Source: Pseudomonadota bacterium | GTDB taxonomy: Bacteria > Bdellovibrionota_B > Oligoflexia > Oligoflexales > RGVZ01 | Direction: 5' to 3' | NCBI GenBank assembly: GCA_026390495.1 | Contig: JAPLFV010000202.1 | Coordinates: 1-33,805 of the forward strand | Length of the DNA stretch: 33,805 nucleotides | Shown here: positions 1 through 9,900 of the stretch, one piece after another | Layout of the letters: each line of letters begins with the position of its first letter | Numbering within the stretch: position 1 is the first letter of the stretch | Notes under the pieces: generated by a model | The model's input: the letters and a program-made list of their open reading frames with translations, nothing else | The model's database searches: none | Told to the model about the DNA's origin: nothing | Made by a program: the position numbers and the translations under genes

Positions 1-261
1 AATGACATTGCGGTGGCTGGCGTTTGGTGGTCTGGCAAATCAAGCACAGTGCCTGTGACGGTTGTCACTCAAGCCTCAGTTGACAGGCTCGGCCAATTGG
101 CCGCCCAGTGTAGAAGCTGGGGTGGGCCTCTCAGCGCAGCGGTCTACCTACCTCTCTACCAGCAATCAGCTGGATTTCTCAGCGTCGACAATCTCCATAT
201 CTTACGGTCTGCAGCCCTTAACGTATCCAATCTTTTCAACTTCATGAGATCTAGTCAATAA
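1..261 (+). CDS. Partial GT49 (LARGE-like) glycosyltransferase fragment, truncated
   Basis: The plus-strand frame is open from base 1 and stops at 259-261, so the 5' end lies outside the window. The stretch VTVVTQASVDRLGQL followed by WGGPLSAAVYLP matches my memory of the opening of the GT49 domain (LARGE/B4GAT1 type: a 'vTQ.s.dRL..L...c..W.GP.S.a.Y' pattern). The family is known mainly from eukaryotes and works on glycans in the secretory pathway. A full domain is about 300 residues; here only about 86 remain, and the frame ends before the DxD nucleotide-sugar site. Hand-counted G+C is about 57% over bases 1-180, about 45% over 181-240 and about 28% over 241-300, so the fragment is compositionally foreign. 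It overlaps the convergent gene at 251 by 11 bases. It may be a pseudogene, a transferred fragment, one exon, or a chimeric contig end. Family call moderate; functionality doubtful. Confidence 0.5.
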   Translation, partial: NDIAVAGVWWSGKSSTVPVTVVTQASVDRLGQLAAQCRSWGGPLSAAVYLPLYQQSAGFLSVDNLHILRSAALNVSNLFNFMRSSQ

Positions 262-694
262 TAATGTATTTTTTTGGGTTTGATTCCCAAGAATTTCGAA
301 TTTCATAGGTACCTTTTGGAAAGTCTCCCGACAAGTCAATTGACCTTTTGTTTTTCGCTTCGACACATGTTTTTTTGATGACCAACCGCTTGGATTGACT
401 CCAGAGTGAAAAGCAGGCCGGATACTCTGCATCATTTCTGAGAGTTATGGATACTGCAGTTCCAAACGGGATCTTTGACTCATCAAAGATCCAACCATTT
501 TTATCAGCATATTTAAGCACCATTTGTTTTTTACTCTGTGCGAGCAAACTAGGTGGCAACCACAATATGAAAGAAAAAAGAAATATCAGCATGGACGTTC
601 TTAATAATTGATCGAATTCTCTTCTAGAAGATTGACTTTGACTGAATTGATTTAATCCTTTATTCACTACATAGTCTCCAAAAACTCGACTCAA
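251..694 (-). CDS. Small exported or membrane-anchored protein, possible cupredoxin-like fold
   Basis: 147 aa from a TTG start. The TTG is chosen because AAGGA sits about 7 bases upstream; the alternative ATG (at 592) has no clear ribosome site but would give a cleaner signal peptide. Residues 35-53 (MLIFLFSFILWLPPSLLAQ) are a hydrophobic signal or anchor segment. The rest is a soluble domain of about 95 residues with alternating beta-type segments (GTAVSITLRNDAEYPACFSL, then GTYEIRNSW). That layout recalls cupredoxin-like domains, but I see no convincing copper-ligand set, so this is only a fold guess. The gene begins 25 bases after the stop of the 2013-aa lipoprotein gene on the same strand, so it is probably the last gene of that operon. 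No known family recognised. Confidence 0.7.
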   Translation of the reverse strand: MSRVFGDYVVNKGLNQFSQSQSSRREFDQLLRTSMLIFLFSFILWLPPSLLAQSKKQMVLKYADKNGWIFDESKIPFGTAVSITLRNDAEYPACFSLWSQSKRLVIKKTCVEAKNKRSIDLSGDFPKGTYEIRNSWESNPKKYIIID

Positions 695-719
695 AAATTT
701 TTCCTTGCAACAAACTAAA

Positions 720-3700
720 TCATTGCGATAAATTAGTAACTCGAAGCAATGTCCTCATGATAAGGCGCGAGGTCGTCGTCTTATAACCGATGAACGCTTC
801 TGGTAGGTTGTCTCCATTCACGTCACCAGCTACGACAGGTCCAGTGTTGTAACTTTCCATTCCCCAGGCGACCCTTGTACATGTTCCAGTGGCGGTACTT
901 GACATACAGGTATAATAAATCTCACCTGCCTGCGTGCCGTTCTGGTTCTGCATGCCGATCAGTAGATCACTTAGTCCATCCCCATTAAAGTCTGCAATAT
1001 CAACATCGGAAGGATATCCAAAGAACTGCATATATGTTCCAGCATTACTTGAAAGTGTAAATGCACCAGTCACAGTACTTGTTACTGTTAACGATACCGA
1101 ATTAATGATTCTCACTGTATTGGTTGTATCAAGCCCCGTTACAACCACGTCAAGACCTGTCGCTGCATTAGTGTTAAGACGGCCCCATTTCATGACGGTT
1201 CCATTCGATCCACCTGCGGAATTGATCGATACACCAGTTTGCAAAATCCAAGTACCAGAAACATCTGAATGCCTGCGACCAATCCAAAGCGCCTGCGAGT
1301 TATAACAGAAAGTAGCAATTTCGGGTCTACCATCCAAATCTATATCAACAACTGATATCGAGCGTGGATCTGTGCAGGAATTTAAAATCTGATTGATTGA
1401 TACCGCAGTTTGAAAGGTTCCATCACCATTACCTTTTAACCAAGAAACAAACCCTGCTTGAGCACCAGTCAAATTAACCCCAGTAACCACAATATCCGGA
1501 AATCCATCTTGATCCAAATCACCAAATGCAACCCCAACGGGTCTCAAATCTGCGCCGGCCCCAGCATCATATAAATTTGACGAACCCAGCAATCCAGTAG
1601 CAGTACCTAATGCGACTGAAACTCCGCGGCTATAATATCCCGCCGTCACAACATCTTCAATTCCATCATTATTAATATCCATCATGTCCATTGAATTCTG
1701 GTGATGGAAACCATTCGGAAGTCCGTGATTGACCCCCATGGTATTGAACAGTGGATCAGGCAGACAAGAAAGCGAACCATATGGACATCCATAATAAGTA
1801 GGATTTGATAAATACGATTCTGTGATTGAAGATCCCAATGAATATGCTGTTGAACCACCCGAGTTACTCATATATGAACCTACAAATCCCTGGTTCACAG
1901 CATAGGCAAAGAGATCCTTTACCCCGTCATTATTCATATCTGATAACTTCATCGTACCAACTTCAGCGGGTTGAATATAAGAAGCAGGAAATAAATTCAA
2001 CATACGGTCGGCTTTAAGAGGATCCGTTGTTGATGCTCCGTTTCGAGCATACGTCATGACAAATGGCTCCGTGTTTGTGTAATCAATTCCCACGAGCATC
2101 ACATCATTTAAAGTGGGAACTGCAGGAATACTCAATGTAATGGAACCGCTTGATGAGGCGTTTTGATTGAGTGTAATCGACGAGGCTCCCAACGCAGTAA
2201 TATAGGAGAAGTTTGGAATTCCAGTTCCTGTAATTAACTGCCCTACAACAAGGCCAGTCATCGATGAAACACTGGAAATCGTTGGACTGCCTGACGTGGT
2301 GGTTCCAGTTGGTGTCAGATAAGATGACGAGACAATTGGAGCCAGAATCATCTTATGGTGAAGTCCAGGAGACGAGGGATAATCCAACCTTAAATTGGGT
2401 GTGCTGGTTTCAAAAGGAGTCGTACATCCCGGGGACGAACACTGATTTGGAATTATAGACAAGCAGCCAGTACTAGAGGCATTGCCTATACCACCTTCTA
2501 AGTTACAACTCACCAACAAAGAAGGATAAGTACATGTGCTCGCACCATTTGGGCAAATCGGTGAAATTTTTCCTGCTGCGGAGTAGGATGTTCCTAAACT
2601 TTGCAATTGAGTTGATACTGTCGTAACTCCAGAAAAGGTATTGCCACCTGGCATCAAATAACTTCTCACGGACGTAGAATTTGTTAATCCGGCGCCGAAG
2701 GCCACAGTGATATCAGAAATTCCATCGTTGTTTATGTCATCTGTCATAATATCAGAAATACGCGCACCAGTGCTGGTATTAAATTCGTCTGTAGTCGCAT
2801 GTTGACTAAAGTCCGCCATACAATCACTTCCTGACCAACTTTGCCTTAGTATATAAAGCCAAGAAATACCTGTATTCGTATTTTGTAGTCCGCCAAAAAC
2901 TAGAGATGGGCATTTACTGACGGAGGTCGCGTAAGTCGTCGGAGGATTTGGAGCCGCCGAATCAAAGAAGCCCAATTCAATAGATCCAAAAACATAACCC
3001 AAAGTTGAGGAAGGAGTCGGCATCCAAGTGGAATGTTGTGAGATTGGAATCACAAACAAACTTGCTCCTCCCACAGTGGCGGTTGCTGCATTGCTTGTGC
3101 CAATACTAACTCCGGGTGTAATTGTTGTTATATATGTACCCGTAGCAAAGTTTGCATGAGATATTAATTGCCCCACTTGCAAACCGGCCGTCGACGAAAC
3201 ACCCGTGATTGTAAAGCCACCGTTCGTTATATTACCAGTCAAATTAACTTGAGAATAAGATGATATTTTTGATGCAGCTACCGTCGCATTCGCATTAGCG
3301 GAAATTGTAATACTTACATTTGGATTGATCGCTGTTATTGTTGCAAAGGCAGGAATTCCAGCTCCAATAATTGAGCGACCAACAGTAAAGCCAGTGGTAT
3401 CGGCAACGGCAATAACGTTACTGGCATTGGTGGTATTGCCGGTGGTCGCAACAAATCCGCCAAAGATCACTTTCCGAGAAGCTTCAGTCGTACAAGCTCC
3501 AAGTAACGCACAGTTATTTTTAAGGACCGTAATACTCGCCTGCTGATTCGAGTTCTGGCTAGAATTGATAACGATATCGGCTTTTCCATTATTGGTGGAA
3601 TCCGGTCTTAAATTTGTAAATATCTTGAAGTACCAAGGATAGTTATTTGCATGGCCGCCAACTGGCATTGGCCAGCAGTTCATCGACGTATTAGTATAGC

Positions 3701-6700
3701 CAGTGGGCATTCCTATGGAGTTAACCGTCGCAGAGCCCCACATTGCGCATAAATTTTTATTCGTGTAATCAGAAAAAACAATATCTTTGAAACCATCCTG
3801 GTCTAGATCTCCCACGTTGATGTCGCCAATATTGCCAATAAAACTAAGAAGTGGTACATTGATTGACGTAACGTTACCACTTGCATAAGGAATTCGTCCT
3901 GTCTCATCGACCTTTGCAATTTGAATAGACCGAGGCGTCGTATCATTTCTAGAATAAGTTAAAAACTGCTGAACTGTATTTGTCAATTTCGCAAGAGCAT
4001 ATCCATAAGGCGCACAGTTTGCCGTTCCAGCAACGCAGGGATCGGAGTATCGAGGTGCTTTCATATCTAACGTTTTACCGACGTTATTTACAGTCAGAGA
4101 CAACACCTTTGAGCCCGTGAATCCATGCTGATCCGTTACGTTGACAGTGACTGAATAGGGAGACGCAGCATTTGTTGTGGGCGTACCGTAAATGCGTCCA
4201 GTTGTTGTTCCGTAGGTCAATCCTGCTGGAAGTCCTGTGATACTCCAAGTTAAACGTGTCGCAATTGCTGAGCCGTTAAATTGATTGACTCCACCGATTC
4301 TTGGAACATCATATGAATACGGAGTATTCAACACTGCTATTGGCAATGTTGCGGTATTAATCTTTGGTGCTACCGTGACCGTCAAGGCAAACACAGTTGC
4401 AGCTGTAAGCTGACCATGTGCATCCGAAGCCTTGATCGACACAGAATAAGATCCACTATTTGTCGATGCGGCACTAAATGCAGGTGTGCCAGATATTAAA
4501 CCAGCACTACTGAGAGACAGTCCGCTTGGTAATGCACCAGCAGTAATTGTGAAGGTATATGGAGTCTGTCCGCCAGCAGCAACTATGCTAAAGCCTGTGC
4601 CACTGTTGTACGAAATCCCGGTTGCTGCTCGAGGCAAGGTGGTGGATGTTATGCTGAGTGGATCTCGAACAGTCATTGTATAAGATCGAGTTGCTGTTAA
4701 TGGAGTTCCATTTGAGTCGGAAACTGTCACATAAACACTATAGTCTCCAGACGTCGCGCTGGTAAAGCCGCTGAGCACACCTGTTGTTGGATGAAGCGTT
4801 ACTCCAGCAGGAAGTCCAGATGCTGTGTAGGTATAAGGTGCTGTCCCACCGGATGCCGTGACTGAATCACTATAACTAACTCCAATAATCACAGGTGCAA
4901 ACGATGTTTTTGAGATCAAAACACCATCGGCGGTCGTGATACATTTGTTTGATGCTGCACTTGCTTGACCTAAAGAGTCAGTTGCAATCACGTTGAATGC
5001 GTTTCCGGGACAAACCGACGTGGCTGTCGCTGTTCCACTCAAAACACCTGCCGAAGATAAACTCAATCCGGTCGGAAGAGTTCCACTTGAAACAGTAAAC
5101 GTATAAGGTGGACGTCCACCAGATGCTGTTAATGTTTGACTATACGCGACTCCCAAAGTTGCATTAGGCAAGGCAGTTGCGGCAACAACGGGTGTGTCTA
5201 TAGTCACTGTTATTGTCAAAGTCTTCTGCGCGCTTGTTTGGTTCAACGCATCACGGGCTCTTACATAAATTGTATAAGTTGTGCCTGCACTAAGTGCTCC
5301 AGTTCCAGTTGCAGGAGTTCCAAAAAAAGTTCCTGAACTTGTAAGGCCAACTCCGGTTGGTAAAGATCCAGAATACTCAAAAGTATAAGGCGCTGTCCCA
5401 CCACTAGCAGAAAGTACCGTGGAGGAGTTAGAATAGGCTGCGCCTTCGATGGCATTAGATAGAGAAACATTGGAAATTGTAACTGCAAAGGAGCCTGTCG
5501 TCACTGCAAATGCTGTCGAAGTTTGGACATTGTTAGCATCATTACTTCTCACAGTGAAGTTTTTAGTAAGTCCTGCTTCTGATTCAGCGACCGTGCCTGT
5601 CAATACTCCTGTGCTTCCATTTAATGATAAGCCAGACGGCAATGTGCCGCTAGTTACTGAATAAGTATAGGGAGCCTGACCGCCAATAGTCGACAACGTG
5701 GCACTATAGCTTGCGCCTGGCATTGGAGATGAAAGCGTCGAAGGTACGATAGACGTTGTATAAGATGTCACAAAACCAGAGTAAACTTTAGATGCTGACA
5801 GACCAGTGATATCAGCAACTCCGATTGTGAAAAGGTAGGATGAGCCTTGAGTCGCGTGAGCCACTGTACCAGAGATCAATCCACTGCTTGTATTCAACGT
5901 CAATCCAGTCGGTAAGGCTCCTGAAGAGACAGAAAACGTATATGGAGTCGTTCCGCCTGTCACTCCAATAGATGCCAAATAACTTGACCCTGCAATCGGC
6001 GAAGGAACTGAGTTTGTTACTATGCTCATGGACGACGATGAACTTGGAGCAACTGTTCCCAAATATGTCTTACTAGCGGTTAGACCCGAGGCATCTGCAA
6101 TTGTCATTGTAATCGCATAGGCTTGATTGGAGGTCGCAGCTGTGGGACGACCAGAAATAATACCTGTCGTAGTATCAAGAGTTAATCCTGCTGGAATAGC
6201 ACCGGACGTCACTTTAAAAGTATAGGGCAACGTTCCACCAGTAACGGCCAACCCAAAAGAATAGCCAATACCAGCTGTGATTGTTGCCAATTCGGTCGTA
6301 TGAATCGTAATCGATGATCCACCTGCAGTCACTAAACCAGCAAAGGTCCGTAATGCAGAAACATCTCCAGAATCTGTCACTTTGATTGTTACAGCAAAAC
6401 TCTTCCCAGATTGAGTGGATGGAACGGTTCCCGAAATCACACCACTAGAGGCATCAATGGATAGCCCTTCTGGGAATGCACCCTCTGCGACACCAAACAC
6501 AAATGGAGGAACACCTCCTGTAATCGAAATACCAGTATTAACTTTTCCAACTTGTATTCCAGACAATGACATCGTTTGAATTGTCAAAGTTTGATTGAGT
6601 GCGGAGGTATCAGATAGGCTTGCAACTTGCCCGCACGAAGGCAAAAATAAAATCAAACCTAAGACAACGAAGTATTGTTTCAAAGTTGAAATAGAAAAAT

Positions 6701-6761
6701 TTTTTGAAAAACATTGATACATTTTGTTCATGCCTCTTACGAGCTCATAGACCAAAAACAT
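720..6761 (-). CDS. Giant surface lipoprotein A: nine Ig-like (He_PIG) repeats plus VCBS/FG-GAP propeller
   Basis: 2013 aa. The signal peptide ends in a lipobox (LFLPSC, Cys43), so an outer-membrane lipoprotein is predicted. Residues about 55-895 hold nine putative Ig repeats of about 90 aa, each with the signature 'GG..PYTF..SG.LP.GL.L....G..SGT'. From about residue 980 to the end there are eight calcium-loop VCBS/FG-GAP motifs, for example DLDQDGFKDIVF, DINNDGIEDVV and DFNGDGLSDLLIG, typical of integrin-like beta-propellers. Three copies of a 'VGQ.I.G.GIP..T.I..I....ITL' repeat are inserted among them. No catalytic motif is seen; adhesion or ligand binding is inferred. The start is uncertain: AGGAG abuts the ATG at 6761, so the TTG two codons in (about 6 bases after AGGAG) or the ATG at residue 14 (AGAGG about 10 bases upstream) may be used. 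Paralogue of the gene upstream at 6905-13147. Confidence 0.9.
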   Translation of the reverse strand: MFLVYELVRGMNKMYQCFSKNFSISTLKQYFVVLGLILFLPSCGQVASLSDTSALNQTLTIQTMSLSGIQVGKVNTGISITGGVPPFVFGVAEGAFPEGLSIDASSGVISGTVPSTQSGKSFAVTIKVTDSGDVSALRTFAGLVTAGGSSITIHTTELATITAGIGYSFGLAVTGGTLPYTFKVTSGAIPAGLTLDTTTGIISGRPTAATSNQAYAITMTIADASGLTASKTYLGTVAPSSSSSMSIVTNSVPSPIAGSSYLASIGVTGGTTPYTFSVSSGALPTGLTLNTSSGLISGTVAHATQGSSYLFTIGVADITGLSASKVYSGFVTSYTTSIVPSTLSSPMPGASYSATLSTIGGQAPYTYSVTSGTLPSGLSLNGSTGVLTGTVAESEAGLTKNFTVRSNDANNVQTSTAFAVTTGSFAVTISNVSLSNAIEGAAYSNSSTVLSASGGTAPYTFEYSGSLPTGVGLTSSGTFFGTPATGTGALSAGTTYTIYVRARDALNQTSAQKTLTITVTIDTPVVAATALPNATLGVAYSQTLTASGGRPPYTFTVSSGTLPTGLSLSSAGVLSGTATATSVCPGNAFNVIATDSLGQASAASNKCITTADGVLISKTSFAPVIIGVSYSDSVTASGGTAPYTYTASGLPAGVTLHPTTGVLSGFTSATSGDYSVYVTVSDSNGTPLTATRSYTMTVRDPLSITSTTLPRAATGISYNSGTGFSIVAAGGQTPYTFTITAGALPSGLSLSSAGLISGTPAFSAASTNSGSYSVSIKASDAHGQLTAATVFALTVTVAPKINTATLPIAVLNTPYSYDVPRIGGVNQFNGSAIATRLTWSITGLPAGLTYGTTTGRIYGTPTTNAASPYSVTVNVTDQHGFTGSKVLSLTVNNVGKTLDMKAPRYSDPCVAGTANCAPYGYALAKLTNTVQQFLTYSRNDTTPRSIQIAKVDETGRIPYASGNVTSINVPLLSFIGNIGDINVGDLDQDGFKDIVFSDYTNKNLCAMWGSATVNSIGMPTGYTNTSMNCWPMPVGGHANNYPWYFKIFTNLRPDSTNNGKADIVINSSQNSNQQASITVLKNNCALLGACTTEASRKVIFGGFVATTGNTTNASNVIAVADTTGFTVGRSIIGAGIPAFATITAINPNVSITISANANATVAASKISSYSQVNLTGNITNGGFTITGVSSTAGLQVGQLISHANFATGTYITTITPGVSIGTSNAATATVGGASLFVIPISQHSTWMPTPSSTLGYVFGSIELGFFDSAAPNPPTTYATSVSKCPSLVFGGLQNTNTGISWLYILRQSWSGSDCMADFSQHATTDEFNTSTGARISDIMTDDINNDGISDITVAFGAGLTNSTSVRSYLMPGGNTFSGVTTVSTQLQSLGTSYSAAGKISPICPNGASTCTYPSLLVSCNLEGGIGNASSTGCLSIIPNQCSSPGCTTPFETSTPNLRLDYPSSPGLHHKMILAPIVSSSYLTPTGTTTSGSPTISSVSSMTGLVVGQLITGTGIPNFSYITALGASSITLNQNASSSGSITLSIPAVPTLNDVMLVGIDYTNTEPFVMTYARNGASTTDPLKADRMLNLFPASYIQPAEVGTMKLSDMNNDGVKDLFAYAVNQGFVGSYMSNSGGSTAYSLGSSITESYLSNPTYYGCPYGSLSCLPDPLFNTMGVNHGLPNGFHHQNSMDMMDINNDGIEDVVTAGYYSRGVSVALGTATGLLGSSNLYDAGAGADLRPVGVAFGDLDQDGFPDIVVTGVNLTGAQAGFVSWLKGNGDGTFQTAVSINQILNSCTDPRSISVVDIDLDGRPEIATFCYNSQALWIGRRHSDVSGTWILQTGVSINSAGGSNGTVMKWGRLNTNAATGLDVVVTGLDTTNTVRIINSVSLTVTSTVTGAFTLSSNAGTYMQFFGYPSDVDIADFNGDGLSDLLIGMQNQNGTQAGEIYYTCMSSTATGTCTRVAWGMESYNTGPVVAGDVNGDNLPEAFIGYKTTTSRLIMRTLLRVTNLSQ
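2105..3450 (-). repeat. Three 'VGQ/GIP' repeats interrupting the propeller region of lipoprotein A
   Basis: About 55-65 residues each with the pattern 'G..TS.S..I..V.S..GL.VGQ.I.G.GIP...YIT......ITL'. Copies one and two are adjacent (about 3060-3450); copy three lies near 2105-2315. Similar low-complexity modules occur in many large bacterial and phage surface proteins; I know of no assigned biochemical role. They sit between calcium-loop motifs and may form side decorations of the propeller. Confidence 0.6.
4083..6599 (-). repeat. Nine tandem Ig-like (He_PIG) repeats in lipoprotein A
   Basis: Approximate limits. The protein repeats start near residues 60, 150, 245, 335, 425, 522, 612, 702 and 799. 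Each repeat carries the GG-PYTF-LP-GL-SGT pattern with variable spacing. The last repeat has a variant PYSVTVNVTDQHGFTG end and is followed by a Cys-containing linker. The divergence between repeats is high, so these are old protein-level duplications rather than a recent DNA tandem array. Confidence 0.85.
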
Positions 6762-6904
6762 CTCCTATTGGCACAATGAGGGAATCGGATGAAAGATAAC
6801 AAAACTTTAATTTTCTTTAGCGGGCTAAATGCCCTAAATGATTTGATAAAATAGCTAAAAATCGCCTGATTGTGGCTGGGGGCTCGATATCGCCATTTTT
6901 GCGC

Positions 6905-9900
6905 TTATTGAGATAAATTGGTCACGCGCAAAATTGTTCTATTTATGAGTCGAGTTGTCGTAGTCTTATAGCCGATAAACACCTCCGGCAAATCATCCCC
7001 GGTCACATCCCCTGCCAATACAGGTCCTACTCCATAGCTTTCCATACCCCAAGCTAAGCTGGAGCAAGTTCCAGCTGTCACTGCCGTCGCACAGGTGTAA
7101 TAGATCTGGCTAATTCGGTCTGTACTCTGACTATACATTCCTATCAATATGTCTCCATACCCATCTGCATTTAGATCCGCTAAGTCGACATCAGACAGAT
7201 ATCCGTTCAATTGCATATATGATCCAGCGGTGCTTGATAAATTAAAAGATCCTGTCGCAGTGCTTGTAACCGTTAAACTTACACCGTTTATGATTCGCAG
7301 AGTATTGATTGCATCAATTCCACCAACAACTAAATCCACACCTGAAACAGTGCTTGTGTTTAATCGTCCCCATTTCATAACAGTCCCGTTACTACCGCCA
7401 GAAGCATTAATTGTTGGACCGGTTTGAAAAATCCAAGTGCCACCTGCGTCACTATGCCTACGGCCAATCCACACCAGTTGAGTTGACATGCAAAGCACGG
7501 ATATCTCCGGTCGTCCATCTAAATCTAAATCGACAATACTCAAAGCTCTAGGATCCGTGCATCCGTTTAAAATTTGAGAAATAGACACCGCTGTCTCAAA
7601 GGTCCCATCGCCTTTACCACGCAGCCACGACAAAAATCCAGTTTGAGTTCCCGTCGTATTCCATCCTGCGACAGCCATATCGACTATTCCATCTTGGTCT
7701 AAATCACCGAGCGCCACTGCAACAGGTCGCAAATCTGCTCCTTCACCCACGTCATAAAGACTGGACGATCCCACGACGCCCGTACTTGTACCCAATGCAA
7801 CCGAGACACCTCGGCTGTAATATCCTGTCACCGCCATGTCCTCGATCCCATCATTATTGAGATCCATTAAATCCATGGAATTTTGGTGATGATAGGTATG
7901 TGGAAATCCATGATTTACTCCCATCGTATTAAAAACTGGATCGGGCAAACAACTTGTTGCAGAGCTCGGGCATCCATAAAACGTGGAATTTGACAAGTAA
8001 TTTGGTTTTAATGTCGTGCCTAATGAGTACGTTGGCGAACCAGATGTCGTACTCATATAGTTAGCGATAAAGCCTTGATTGACGATGTACGCTGACAAAT
8101 CACCTATGGTATCCGAATTGAAATCCGTCATTTTCATGGTTCCAACTTCTGCCGGTTGGATATAACTGGCTGGGAAGGTGTTCAACATTAAATCTGATTT
8201 AAGCGGATCGTCTGTTAAGCTTCCATTTCTTGCATAAGTCAATGCATAGGGAGCCGAGTTCGTATTTTCTGTTCCCATTACAAACACGTCTTGCCGCACA
8301 TTGTGATCAACAATCACCAATTGAATGGTACCCGTTAAACCCACGGCTCGACTTAAAGTTATATTTGGTGCGGAGATACTAGAGATGGTGGTGTTTTCAG
8401 GAACACCCACTCCATGAACACTTTGTCCAACAACCAATCCAGACGTAGAGGACAAAGACGAAATAGTAGCGTTACCGCTTACCGCCGTTCCAGACGGTGT
8501 AAACACAGGCATAGAAGGTGCCGTGACTGTAACAGATCCAGAGATATTTAAATTCTGATTTAAGGTGATCGAGCTTGCTCCAACAGAAACGATGTAAGAA
8601 TAGCTAGGAATACCCGTACCAGAAACTGGCTGGCCTACAACAAGCCCAGTCATTGACGACATGCCGGTTATAGTTGGATTTCCACTTGTTGCAGTGCCTG
8701 TAGGCGTCAATGTTGACGTCGATACTAAAGGAGCTACAATTGGCTCCATAGCTTGTCCAGGAGGCAACGCATAGTCGATTCTAGTCGTTGGTGTACTGGT
8801 TTCATAAAGGCCAGTGCAACCGGGAGTACTGCATTGACTTGGAATGATCGACAAGCACCCAAAGTTAGTTGACGCACCGACTTGATATTCTCGGTTACAG
8901 GTAACCATTAAAGATGGATAGGAGCATGATTTTGCGCCATTTGTACAATATGGAATGACTTTGTTTGCTCCGACAATATTGGCGCCCGACATTTGCAACT
9001 GAGGATTGATATTGGTTGCGCCCGAAAAAGTGCCGCCCCCAGGCATTAAATAAACTCTCACACTTGCTGAGTTTGCAGTTGCAGCAGATCCAACTGTTGT
9101 CACAATATCCGTGATTCCATCATTATTGAGATCTGTTGCCAAAACATCTGAAATCCAAGGTGAAACCGTGGAAGCAATGACTTCGTCAGTGGCTGATGTA
9201 TGGAGACTAAAATCACCTTGACACTGTGATCCAGTCCAGCTTTGGCGCATCACATGAAGGTAGCCGTTTGCGGTATTACTTTGTTGAAATCCTCCAACAA
9301 CAATACTCGGACAGTTTGCTGCTGAAGTCGAAAAAGTACTAGGAGGATTTACTGCAGCCGAGTTGAAGAATCCCATACCAAGCCCGTAAACATCCCGCAT
9401 AGTAGCAGTGTTGTTAATGATGAGCGGTCGATAGGCTGTTGATCCAAAAGCTATTACAGTTGTACCTGCAACTGTCGCCGTTGCATTAGCAGACAGGGTG
9501 ATGCTGGTATTTGCAACAAAACTTCTGACCGTTGTCCCTGCAGGCAAATTGGCATGGGTGATTGACTGACCAACGTAAACATTGGCGGTGGAAGGTACCG
9601 CTGTTATCACATTACTCGCGTTCGTCAAAGTACCGGTCACTGCATAGGCCGCTGGAGTTGTCAGGACGACTCCCGAGTTTGTTGCTGTTGCAGCAACGTT
9701 CATCGTGATACTTGTATTTGCTACAAAAGATGAAACAACCGCACCCGCGGGAATTCCAAGACCTGCAATCGGCATCCCAGCTTGAACGCCGGCCGTGGAC
9801 GCAACTCCACTTATTGTCGTCGAGGCACTTGTTAAATTACCGCTTGGAGACACATACCCAGTAAACAAAGTTGCTCGTTGGCCTGCTGATGTGCATGCTG

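Noticed and set aside
752-772. Third copy of the AAGGCGCGAG box
   Set aside because: The ten bases occur within the coding end of lipoprotein A, without the AACGCAG partner or palindromic arms; chance match.
6817-6837. Hairpin between the two giant genes as a terminator
   Set aside because: GGGC-TAAAT-GCCC with flanking TTTA/TAAA is weak, has a 2-base bulge, and no T run follows on the minus strand; the genes are probably co-transcribed.
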